From: Caryophanales bacterium UBA6985
GTDB taxonomy: Bacteria; Bacillota_I; Bacilli_A; RF39; UBA660
Assembly: GCA_002450035.1 (NCBI GenBank)
Contig: DJYF01000038.1
Location: forward strand, 1 to 14,323
Direction of reading: 5' to 3'
Length of the DNA: 14,323 bases
The notes beneath the pieces were generated by a model. It was not told where the DNA came from and did not search any database. It worked only from the letters and a program-made list of their open reading frames with translations. Every line of letters begins with the position of its first letter. Position 1 is the stretch's first letter. Below are positions 1 through 10,700 of the stretch, in pieces. The position numbers were made by a program, and so were the translations under genes.

Positions 1-495
1 ATGAAAGCTCCTAATGGTAAACCTACTAAGCTTAATGAAAAACAATGGCTTCTGGTTAGAACTAAAGCGTTTAAAGATTGGTTTGGTGATTGGCAGAATA
101 ACCCTGAAAACGCTTCTAAAGTAATAGATGAGAATGGAGAACCTTTGGTTGTTTATCATGGCTCAAACTATGAAAATGATTTAACAACAAAAGGAGATTG
201 GTCAAAGAATGCTTTACCTTATGTCACATATTTTGCTCCTTATAAATACGGAAATTTAAATCATTATTATAGTGCATTCTTAAATATTAAGAATCCATTG
301 GCTTCGTTGATAGATTTAACTGAAGAGGCAGTTCAAGATAAAGACATATTTAATAGAGAAATTATAGACAAAGGATATGATGGTGCAATATCCACTAGTA
401 ATGAAATCAATGAAGTGTCATTAGAAGCATATAATGCTAAAGAAATAATAGTTACTAATCAAAATCAAATAAAATCAGCAACTGATAACAGTGGT
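1..495 (+). other. ADP-ribosyltransferase (ART-PolyVal-like) domain within the giant polymerase protein
   Basis: Residues 1-165 carry the ordered motifs I associate with the ART barrel of phage and conjugative-element polyvalent proteins: an NGKPTKLNEKQW lead-in, VRTKAFKDWFGDW (19-31), ENGEPLVVYHGS (44-55, H53 being the likely NAD-binding histidine), FLNIKNPL (93-100), KGYDGAI (124-130) and NQNQIKSAT (153-161), followed by GEFS. E148 is a possible acidic catalytic residue, though I cannot confirm the catalytic set. Such domains transfer ADP-ribose from NAD to protein targets. Riding on an injected polymerase, it could act on host RNA polymerase or translation factors early in infection, as T4 Alt does; this role is inferred. 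All five glutamines in the domain use CAA or CAG, and the first TAG of the gene falls at codon 181, just past the domain. Confidence 0.75.
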
Positions 496-3400
496 GAATT
501 TTCTACTACTAATAATGATATATATGATACTATAACCGTTTAGGGTTTACAAAAAGAAGCAAGTAAAGAAGATATTAATGTAGTACCACTGCCATACATT
601 GTTGAGAAGAGTAATATTAATAGTAGAAATTCTAATTATAATGGTGAGTATATAATACGTGTTGATAAAGAAGCTATGCAAAGATTTAATGAACACATTA
701 AAAATATGCGTAATGCTGAAAAGAAAGCTTATATTAAGCAGAGAATGCAACACATATTAGTAACTCTTCCAATTGGTTGTAAAATAAGAGTTCAGGATAT
801 TGAGAATGTTGATGATCTCAACATGTTAAGAAACTTTCTTAAGTCTGATGGTATAATTGCTGATTATAGCGATATTCAAGAAATAGATTTGACTGACGAA
901 AAAGATTTACTTGAAGAAGCTAAAAAGTTAGGCTTGCTTACAGAAGTAACTAATCTAAGTACTGCCGATGAACCTATATATAGCAATATATTAAGAGTGC
1001 CTAGTTTTACTTATGGTAAAACTGCTGAGACTATAGAAAGGTCTAAAAGTAAGGAAGAATTAATTAATACTGTAGGTGCTAGAAAGATTAGAACTCTAGC
1101 ATCATCAGCAATGTTTGCTCTTAGTGATTTAGTTACTCAAATACAGGAAGGTGATGCACGTCTTATAGACTATATAGAGAATGAGTTTTTCCAAATTGGT
1201 AATAAATCTCCAGAAGAAATATAGGATATAGTTGATGAACTTAAAGGTAAAGACAGATTAGAAATTATACAAACTATAACTCTGGATAATCTTGAAGACG
1301 CTATCAAGAGAATGTACTTTACTATTGATGATGAATATGGTCTAGATGAGGATTTTATTGAAGAAACTGAAGTAATTCATGATAATTGGAAGGCATTTCT
1401 TGAATATGGTAGAGTAACTTTAGCTGAATTAGAACAACTACCTATAGATGGTAATGGTTAGGTTGTAAATCAAATGGAGTTAGTATTGTTTGGTGAAGAA
1501 GATGAGCAGACTATACAATCAAGATATGGCTCTTCATTGGAACAATGGCAAGTAGGATTTAGGTCAGTAAGTACTTTTATGAGTATGGGTTAGCTAGTTA
1601 AACAAGCTTTAGGTACTATGAAAGTATTAGATGAAGATAATGATGTTGTTGCTAATGCTTGGGGTATTGCTGAAAGGTTAGATGCTGGTGTAATTACTGG
1701 TAAAATACTAAGTTGGGTTAAGGAATGTAGTACTGCTGAAGAAATGGTTAAAGTATTACAGCAAAAGGTTACTGATCCAAACAATACTGATGAAAGATGG
1801 TTGTTGCAATTAATTAACGATGACCCAGAACTTACTAACAGTGATGGAGAACTTGTAGGTATAGGTAGACTGATTACTGAAGATTTACAAGGTAATAGAC
1901 ATTCAGACAATGAGAATTTTAGAAGTCAATTCTTTACTACAATGCGTAAATATTTTTAGAAGTATGGCATTGTGTTTCAAAAAGGTAAAACAACAAATAT
2001 AAAAATGCTTAATGAATCTGAAGGTATAGATCCATTACTTGATGAAATATTAGCTAAGATAAGAACTGGTAATATACCTTTATTTGAAAATGGTAAACTT
2101 ACTGAAGATACAATATTGAATTTATCTAAACTTATAGGTGAGGTAGATGCTTCTACTAATATACAAAACAAAGTTGCATAGAAAGTATTAGATATTCTTG
2201 ACACTGTTGGTATAGACCATTTTGATATAGAACATGCCAAACTTATGTTGCTCAATCCTAAATTACGAGGAGCTTTTATAAAGTAGGCTAATTACCTTGT
2301 ATCTAAAATTCAAGAAGTATTTGAAAAAGCTGAAGAAACACAGAGAAAAGATAAAACTATAAATTTACAAGATGTTGTTGCTGAAAAAACCAGAAGTGAT
2401 ATAAAGAAAATATTAAACATATTCCATGATTTTATTAAAATGGGATATGAAGCAGTGTTTTATTAGGATGGTAAATTATATTATAGTTACGTAATGCCCT
2501 CATATATTAGTAGGTTTAATCAAGATATAAGAAATAAAGATGACTTTATGAAAGATACTTTTTCTGAAGTAGATTTCTTTGCTACAAAAATAGGTAATAA
2601 GACAGTATATTTTAACAAATGGATAGAAAGATTAGCTACTGATAAGAATGTAAGATAGAATGTATTTGACCACAAAGTACAACTTTCAGACAGAGGTAAA
2701 AACTATAGAAAGAAAACTGCAGCAGAATATTCAAGTTCAATGCTTAGAGAATTCTATTATGATGTAAATAATATATTTGCGTGGTATAGAATACCTATGA
2801 TGTCTAATAAACCATCAGAAGAATATATAAAGTTTTATAGAGTAAAAAATAATTTTCGTAAGACTATATCTGAATGGCTAGTTGATACTACATTTCAAGA
2901 AGTATTCAGAATATCAGATGTTGTAGCAAGAGCAGTATCTAGATTAAACGGTACTATGTTAGAAGAAGAATGTACTGAAAATTATGATTTAGATTTAACT
3001 GACTTTGCAAAAAAAGATGAAGATGGAAATCCCGTCATAGTTGATGGTAAAATACAAATCGCAGACGATAAAAAATATTTACTTAAAGAAGAAAATATAG
3101 TTACTCTTAAATAGGAGTTATTAAAATTAGGTGCCAACGGAGCTAAATTTGTTATGCTTGATTTCTTAGAAGATTATCTTTTAGATTATCTTGATGGTGT
3201 AGATAACACTGTAGGTAAATATTTACATGATAAAATACTTGCTGAAGATAAAAAGTTTGATGGTACTTCTGAAGCAGAACAAATAGATGAACTTCGTAAT
3301 ACTATAATAAGAGAAATTGAGGCTCAAATAGATGAAAATGGTGAAATAGCCAGAGATGATAACGGTAATGTTTTAAGAAGTAGTGACAGTAAATTCCAAG

Positions 3401-6400
3401 AATATATAAATTTCTTGCAGTCTGAAGGTTATATAAAAGTTGATGATAAAGGTAAATGGTCTACAAGAGATTCTGATATACTTGGAAAAGATAATGAGAC
3501 TATAAAAGAAAGACTTGCAGAGTTTTTCTGGAATGATTTATACGCTTCAATAAGTATAATGTAGTTATATATTGGAGATCCTGCATACTATAAAAATGCT
3601 GAAGATTTACAAAAAAGATTAGCACAACTTCATGCACCAGGTAGTGCTTTAAATACTACAGCGAGAGATTCTAACGGTGAGTTGTATAGTAAAGATGGTA
3701 TATACAGAGGTATTACTTTACAAGACGAAGAAATTATATCTGACACTATTGATAATCTCAATGAAGTCTATGATGAATTGATGGAGCAGAATGAAAACAA
3801 TCCTGCTATGAGAGCGTATCTTACTACACAAAAGAACAATATAATTAAAGCTTTAAGTGAAGTAAATGCTACCGATGCTCAAACTTTCTGTACACCTACA
3901 GGAATGAGGAAGAGGTTAGGTATGCTTGGATAGTGGGGTAATGATAGAGAAGAAGCTTATGAAAAAATTCTTAAAGGTGAGATTACGCAATCTAACTTAA
4001 ACATTCTCATGCAACCTACTAAGCCGTTTATTTATACTCAAATAAATAAGCCTTCTTATCATGGTACAATGAATACTCGTAGATTTGGAGTATAGATTAA
4101 GACTAGTGAGTATATGCTTATAATAGCTGATGCTATTATTAAAGGTGCTGGTAGAACTAATACTAAACTTGCTGCAGTATTTGACGCTATTGAAGAATCT
4201 ATGGGTACTTGGAATAAAGATAAAAGTAAGTTTACTCCTAACGGTAGAGGTATAGATGCCATATCATTTAATTCATCAATTAAAACCGGTTTAGGTGCTG
4301 TTATAGATTTAAATGGAAATCTTACCTATCAAGAAATAAAAGAAAGATTAAAGAATGCTATATATGCAGAAGGAAACAATGTTAACAATCCATCTGCAGA
4401 TGATACATAGTATAATTCTAATTATGTATATGAGTTAAATTATTCTGACTATAATATTCAACAAGCTGTACCTACACATTTCTTTGATAAACAACAAATA
4501 GGTAGTCAAACTAAAGCTTTAGGTTTTGCAGATGTTGATGAATATGTTAGAGATTCTGCAGGTAATATAATGCTTGATGAAAATGGTAACAAAATAGAAG
4601 CTACAATTAGAGTAAAAAATTCCGATGGGGAATTAGAAACAATTACTGTATCTGAAGCAAAAAAAGAGTTTTACTAGAAATTAGCCGACAATATTGAGAT
4701 TTCAAAACAAAAACTGATTAAGGAATTTAAACTTACCAATGTTGATAGAAGAATTCAAAATATAGCAATAAGTGAATTACTTCAAAAACAAATGCTTAGA
4801 GATAGTAGATTTGGTGCTGATTTACTTTGGGCTGTAGAAACTGATGAAAATGGTGAATTTAATATACCTTTGTCAGATCCTACACACTCTGAAAGAATTC
4901 AACAACTTTTGTATTCTATAATTAAATCTAGAATATATAAATAGGAAATTCACGGTGGTCCTGTAGTCCAAGTTGCTAATTGGGGTACTGGTGAAGATTT
5001 ACATATCAGATTTACTAATAAAGATGGAGATACTATTCTTACAGAAGAAGAATTTAATGCGAGAAAAGAAGAATTTAAAGAGAAAGGTAATGCTAGAAAT
5101 ATAGTATATCCTTTTGATCATGCATCTATTATAAATGAAAATGGTGAGTTATTCTCTAGCTATAAACAATATAAAGAATATCATAAAGGTGGTGGTGTAT
5201 ATTATGAATGTTATGCTCCTATATTTGATGAAGGTTTACTTAAACAGTATGAGAAAAATGGAGTTATAGATATAAATAAAATTCGTGCAGAGTAGCCAGA
5301 ATTATTAGAACTTATAGGTTATCGTATTCCTACTGAAGCTAAATATTCAATGGCATCTCTTAGAATTGTAGGTTTCTTACCAAGAGAAGCAGGAGAAGGT
5401 TTAATGTTACCTAAAGAATGGACTGCTATTTCAGGTTCTGACTATGATATTGATAAGCTTTACATTATGCGTAGAAGTTATGAATTTCAAGAAGCACCTG
5501 AAAGTATCCAATCTGATAAATATAAAGGAACTTTTGTAAAAGGTAATACTAAAACAGATAGAAACAATGATAGAATATTTGATATTTTACAAGGAGTACT
5601 TGAAGCACATTAGAATATAACTAAAGTGTTAAAGAATGGTAATTTTGATACACTTAAAGAAGAAGCCTATAAAATTGAGGCTTATAAAGCATCAGATAAA
5701 TCTCTTGAAGAACTTGATAAAATGAGTTCAAAGAAATTAAAGAACCTTGCTATGTAGGATAAAAATTTAATTTATAATCATATACATACTTAGTTCTTTA
5801 AACAGAATATGGTAGCTGCAGACCTTATTGGTGTATTTGCATAGTCTAATGTATCTCATGCTTATCTTTCAATGCATGCTATACATATAGGAATGGATGA
5901 GGGACTTCCTTTAAGAGATGTAGAATTTAACTCATTCAGTTTATTTGGTAATGTTATAACAAACGATACTTTACATATTGATGCTCCATTTGGGTTTGAT
6001 GGCACTCCAATCAGTGACAATATAGCATAGTTTTTAGCTGCATCAGTAGATGCTGTTAAAGATCCAATACTTAATCTTGTAAACATTAACATGTAGACAG
6101 TAAATATAGCTATGGCTATGGCTAGAATGGGATTCAGCATTAAACAAATATGCTTATTCTTAGGATAGGATATAGTAAAAGATATAATTACTGACATGAA
6201 TAGTACTAAGGAATATTTAGATGATGCTTTACTTAAAAAGAAAATTGAGTTACAAGTTAATGTAAATAAAATTGCAAATGGTAATATTAGAATTAATAAT
6301 GATATAAGTGAGGAGAATTTAAGAGATAACATAAAAAATAGAAGTGCTTAGACTGATTTAGCTATTGTATAGATATTGTCTGAAGTAAATAAAATCGCTG

Positions 6401-7752
6401 ATGCGTTTAGACCTATAATTAATATGACAAGATTTAATTCAATAAGTGCTTCTAAAGGTCCATCTATTATTGAATCATTTATAGATGATCTGAAAGTGTT
6501 TGATTTTAATAATAGAATAGCTAAAAATAATCCTGAAATAGCTGAAGCTGTAAATAATCCAATGCTTAAACAACTCAGAGAAAGTTAGAATTCTCTAGAA
6601 TAGCAATTAATGGAGAGCAGATTTGTTTTATATGGTTCAGAGTTTAGAAGGCATTTCTTATTTTGGTTAGCAAACATGGGATATGATATATATACAATAC
6701 CCAAAAAAGAAATAAAAAATTTTGGAAGATTTTATATGGATTTTGCAGTTAACAGTATATCTCCTTTATTTAATTTTGATTATGATAACAGATTAAAAGT
6801 TGTATCTACATATCCAGCAAAAATTGCTAAACTAAAAAAGACTAAAGGATTAAGACAAAACAAGTTTATACAAAATCTTACTGCAAGATTTGATTATAAA
6901 GATCAATATCTTAGTATTGATGTAGATGTTAGAGGTAAAGGTGATTCTTATGTAGAACAAATTAGAGAAGATTTTACTGAATTTGCAAAAAAACATCCTA
7001 AATATACAGCTAACATAATCGAATATATGTTTAACAGAGGTGGATTTGGTTATAGTCCTAAAACTTTTACTAACCTTATTACTAATTATATTAAAACTAA
7101 TTTAATGTCAGAATATATTAGTAATTTGAGAGAACTTGAAAATGGTGCTTCGGTACTTAACACACTAGTATGTCAATTTATACTTAATACAGTGCCTGTA
7201 AAGAAAATGCCTAAGGTATCTTATGTTGATTACAGTATAGAAGGTACTACTAAAAGTTTTGTTGAGATGAATGTGGGTGATACATTTACTTTAGTAGATG
7301 AAGATTCATTAAACGAAGATTCTATTAATGGTTATGGCGTATATATGTTAGATTTGGATGGTAATTCAAGAATAGTATAGGTATTAGATATAATTGGTAC
7401 TAATAGAGCTGATAAACTTGTACTCCAAATAGTAGAACCTTTGGGTGGTAATGGACAGGGTATAGAATTAGATCCTAATAATACCTTTGTAAAAAGTATA
7501 TATAGAAAAACTGAAGAATCTTCTGATGAAGAAAGTGTAGAAAACGATGAAAACGAATTGCCTGATAGTGATTCTAAAGTTTCTGAAGAAGAAAAACAAT
7601 AGGATGAAGTTGATAGTTTAAATAGTAGAATATCAACTGATAAATACTCACCTAAAACTATGACTAAAGTTACTACTGTAAGTAAGTTTTGTGGTGTAAA
7701 TATAAATGAGATAGTTGATAAATTAGAAAATCGTAATTATTGTGGAACTTAA
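1..7752 (+). CDS. Giant crAss-like phage virion RNA polymerase with N-terminal ART domain; TAG read as sense; 5' end uncertain
   Basis: One frame runs for 2584 codons to a TAA at 7750, crossing about 30 in-frame TAG codons (first at 541, last at 7600) with no TAA or TGA, so TAG must be sense here. Residue numbers count from base 1. An ART-like domain occupies residues 1-165. A mostly helical region follows to about 1190. Sequence then resembles crAss-like virion polymerases: GDPAYYKN near 1192, DAQTF with RKRLGMLGQW near 1300, QPTKPFIYTQ, IQQAVPTHFFD, a first barrel segment IYKQEIHGGPVVQ (1645-1657), and SGSDYDIDKLYIM with the metal-binding aspartates D1814, D1816 and D1818. Downstream are NMVAADLIGVFAQ (from 1936) and ASVDAVKDPIL (2014-2024). 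An acidic linker lies near 2505-2540. The family polymerase (phi14:2 gp66) is packaged in the virion and transcribes early phage genes after injection. The ATG at base 1 may be internal, because this domain is usually preceded by other sequence. The next gene starts 13 bases after the stop. Polymerase identity is confident; domain limits are inferred. Confidence 0.9.
4921..5475 (+). other. RNA polymerase double-psi beta-barrel catalytic core
   Basis: Two conserved segments about 165 residues apart match the two catalytic barrels of single-chain crAss-like/YonO-type polymerases. The first, IYKQEIHGGPVVQVANWG (1645-1662), carries a lysine, K1647, that may be the barrel lysine. The second begins with YRIPTEAKYSMAS, continues GFLPREAGEGLMLP and EWTAISG, and ends in DYDIDKLYIM, the DxDxD metal-binding motif (bases 5440-5454). 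The glutamine next to K1647 is encoded by TAG at 4942, so translation stopping at TAG would never produce the active site. Confidence 0.88.
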
Positions 7753-7765
7753 TAATAAGTAATAT

Positions 7766-10700
7766 ATGGCTGGTGTATGTCAAATAGTCCCATTAGTGGA
7801 TGGAAAACCTAGTAAATTGTACGAAGGCTTGTATGAGTATACAAAACATGACAAACCTTTAACTAATATATTGTATGCTGTAAGTTTAATATAGAAAAAA
7901 ACTAAACTTACAAAACAGAATACTAACAGTTAGGGTGAAATGGAATTAGATGCTTTTATACAAATGAATAATGTAGAAGCTATAATAGATTCTAAGGCTA
8001 AAATAGATTAGAAGTTAAAGCAATTAGACGCTGTAGATAAGAACGGAGAGTATAATGTATTTATAGATCCTTCTGAAATCAGGGATAGGGTTATTGAGTT
8101 TAATGAAAACAATCCTGATTTCTCTGCATTTATTGTATATAGTACAGAACAAGAGGGTTTTGAAATTCATGTCGGTGTAAAGACTGCTGAGAACTATAGA
8201 ACTAATACAGAACTTGAAGAAAGAGATGCTCAATGGAGTGTTATTATAAGTAATCTTAAAGATGGTGGATTAGATACACAGTTTTCCGATAATTCTATAT
8301 CTTTCTTTAATTTTTTTAATGTGTATAGAGTAAGAAGTCTTATTGCAGATTTAAATAATAATAAATTTAATACTTTCTTTGATATACCTACTGCTAATTT
8401 TATTAAAGAAACAATGAAATAGCATCCCTTATATCAAAGGTTAAAAGAAAGATTTGGAGATAATTTTGTTAATGCTCTAATAACTCGTTCTTATAGTCTC
8501 TCTTCAACTGATACTTATCAACATCCATCTACTAAAATTGAAATGACCAAACATGATAATGAACTAGTAGATAGATTTATTTCTGCATTTAGAGATAAAC
8601 TTGCATAGGTTGATATAAGTTATATGTTTGAAGAAGCAGATAAAGCTAAAGATAAAGTATAGCTTGCAATGGAGAATAATGCTACCGTTAACGAAATACC
8701 TGAAGCTACTGTAAGAGAAGTTTTAAATAAACTATATAAAAATTATCATATAGATTAGGATTTGTTAAGTAGTGCGGAGAATAGTATTAAGTCTACTTCA
8801 GACATTGCTAAAATTTCATAGAAAAGAAACGCTATAAGACTACATAAACTTTAGAAAGATAGAACCATTACAAGAAAAGAAAAAGAACGTATGTTGTATA
8901 TTATGAATCAACATATAGAAAATGGTAGGTATCTTGAAAGTACTGCATATTTTCTTAAAAGTATAGCTAATGAGATTAGAGATGCTGTAAAAATATTTAA
9001 AAAACTTGAAAAGAAATATAGAGATGAAAAAGATGATTACGGTGTTTCTATGAAGGAATTGAATCTACTCTGTGAATCTATAAACAAGATATAGAATGCT
9101 TTAGGTGGTAATATTGATATTTTGAATACGTTAGCTAGTATAGATTCTAATAGTGATTTAATAAAAGTAGATAATGATAATACATCTAATGAAATAAGAG
9201 TTTATTTATTTGATGCAGTAAGAGAGTTAAAAGCGTTTTATGATAATTTTCTTAACATTAAACAAATAATAGAACCTAATATAGTATATGCTTTTCTTAA
9301 AGATAAGTGGGGTAAGGATAAGAGTCTTCTTAGAGATTTAATTAAAACGGCATAGACTGATATAAGTGTTATGGACACTTGGATTCTTTCTATAATGGAA
9401 ACTTCAAATCCACTTCTTAATGCTTTTGGTGATTAGATTTATTCAACTCATGTATAGAGAGATAACAGATTAAATGATATTGCTATTGAAATTAGAAGAA
9501 TAAGTAATAAACTTGGAGGTCGCACTAAGTTTATGTATGTGCTTGATAATGAAAAAGTACCTACTGGAAAAATAATAAGTCCATATAGGTGGGATGTGTA
9601 TGAAAAAGAGTTAAAAGAATATAAAGATCAACTTACAAAATAGAAATTGTCTGATAAAGCTTATAATAAAGCAGTGAGTGAATGGGTTAATGAACATACC
9701 AAAGAAGTAGAATTAGGTGCAGATTTAGGATTTACTGATTTACTTGCAGAATTTAAAAAAGATAGACTTACAATGATTGTGCCTAATTCTGATAAGTATT
9801 CGCAATATGATAATTCTGGATTTATGTAGAACTTAACTGCTGATGAAAAGGAATATTATAGAAGAATGATGCATTTAAAAGCAGAGCTTACTAAGGAAAT
9901 TCCAGAACTAGTTGATAATTTTTATGATGCTATACAATTATCAAGCAACTTTATAAACAGTATAGGTAATGCAGGTTTTGATCCAGCTAAAATGTTTAAA
10001 CAGTTAGGACAAAAAATTGGAGATATATATAAAACTAGAGTTGATGATACTGAATATGGTATGCTAGCTACTAATGGTGGTATTAAAGAAGAATTAGTAG
10101 ATCAAAATGGTAAAGCTATATATAGATTACCTATTTTCTTTACACATTAGCTTGAAGATCCGTCTAAGATGTCTACAGATTTTTCTAGAGGCATGCTTGC
10201 TATGGCTTCATCTATAGTAAATTATACAGAAATGTCGAAGATTTTTGATGCTTTAACGCTCACAAAAACTTTTTTATAGAACAAAAAAGTAGCTAAATCT
10301 CAGGGTAGCTCTATTGTAGGAAGTACTATTTAGATTACTGCAGACGCTCTTCAATTTCAACCTTCTTTACAAGTATCTTAGACTTCAAATACTGCAAGAT
10401 TACTCGAAAGTGTATTTTAGTCTAGTGTACTGGGTGCTAGAAAATAGCCAGCCAATGTAGGTAAAGTAAGTATAGATAAAATATCTGATAGTATTACAAG
10501 ATATACTTCTGTAGTAGGTCTTAGTACTAATGTTCTAGGAGCACAAGCTAACTTACTTGTAGGTAAAATTCAAATGCTTATAGAAACTGGATTTGGCATG
10601 GGTGGAGAATTTTTTGGAGTAAAGAATTTAACTAAAGCTAGTGGACAATATTGGGCATTACTTCCTAAAGCTTTAGCAGAATTCGCATCAAATAATAAGA

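Noticed and set aside
547..753. 68-aa hydrophobic minus-strand frame that could pass for a membrane protein
   Set aside because: Isoleucine/phenylalanine-rich because it is antisense to A-rich coding sequence; it lies wholly inside the polymerase gene.
1590..1910. 106-aa open frame on the minus strand
   Set aside because: Serine/threonine/leucine-rich shadow opposite the polymerase gene, with no protein-like motifs.
1977..2255. 92-aa open frame on the minus strand
   Set aside because: Shadow opposite the polymerase gene; composition is typical of antisense translation.
5862..6332. 156-aa open frame on the minus strand
   Set aside because: It lies opposite the conserved polymerase segment ASVDAVKDPIL and is a hydrophobic leucine/serine-rich antisense shadow of AT-rich coding DNA.
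8024..8233. 69-aa minus-strand frame
   Set aside because: Antisense shadow inside the second giant gene.
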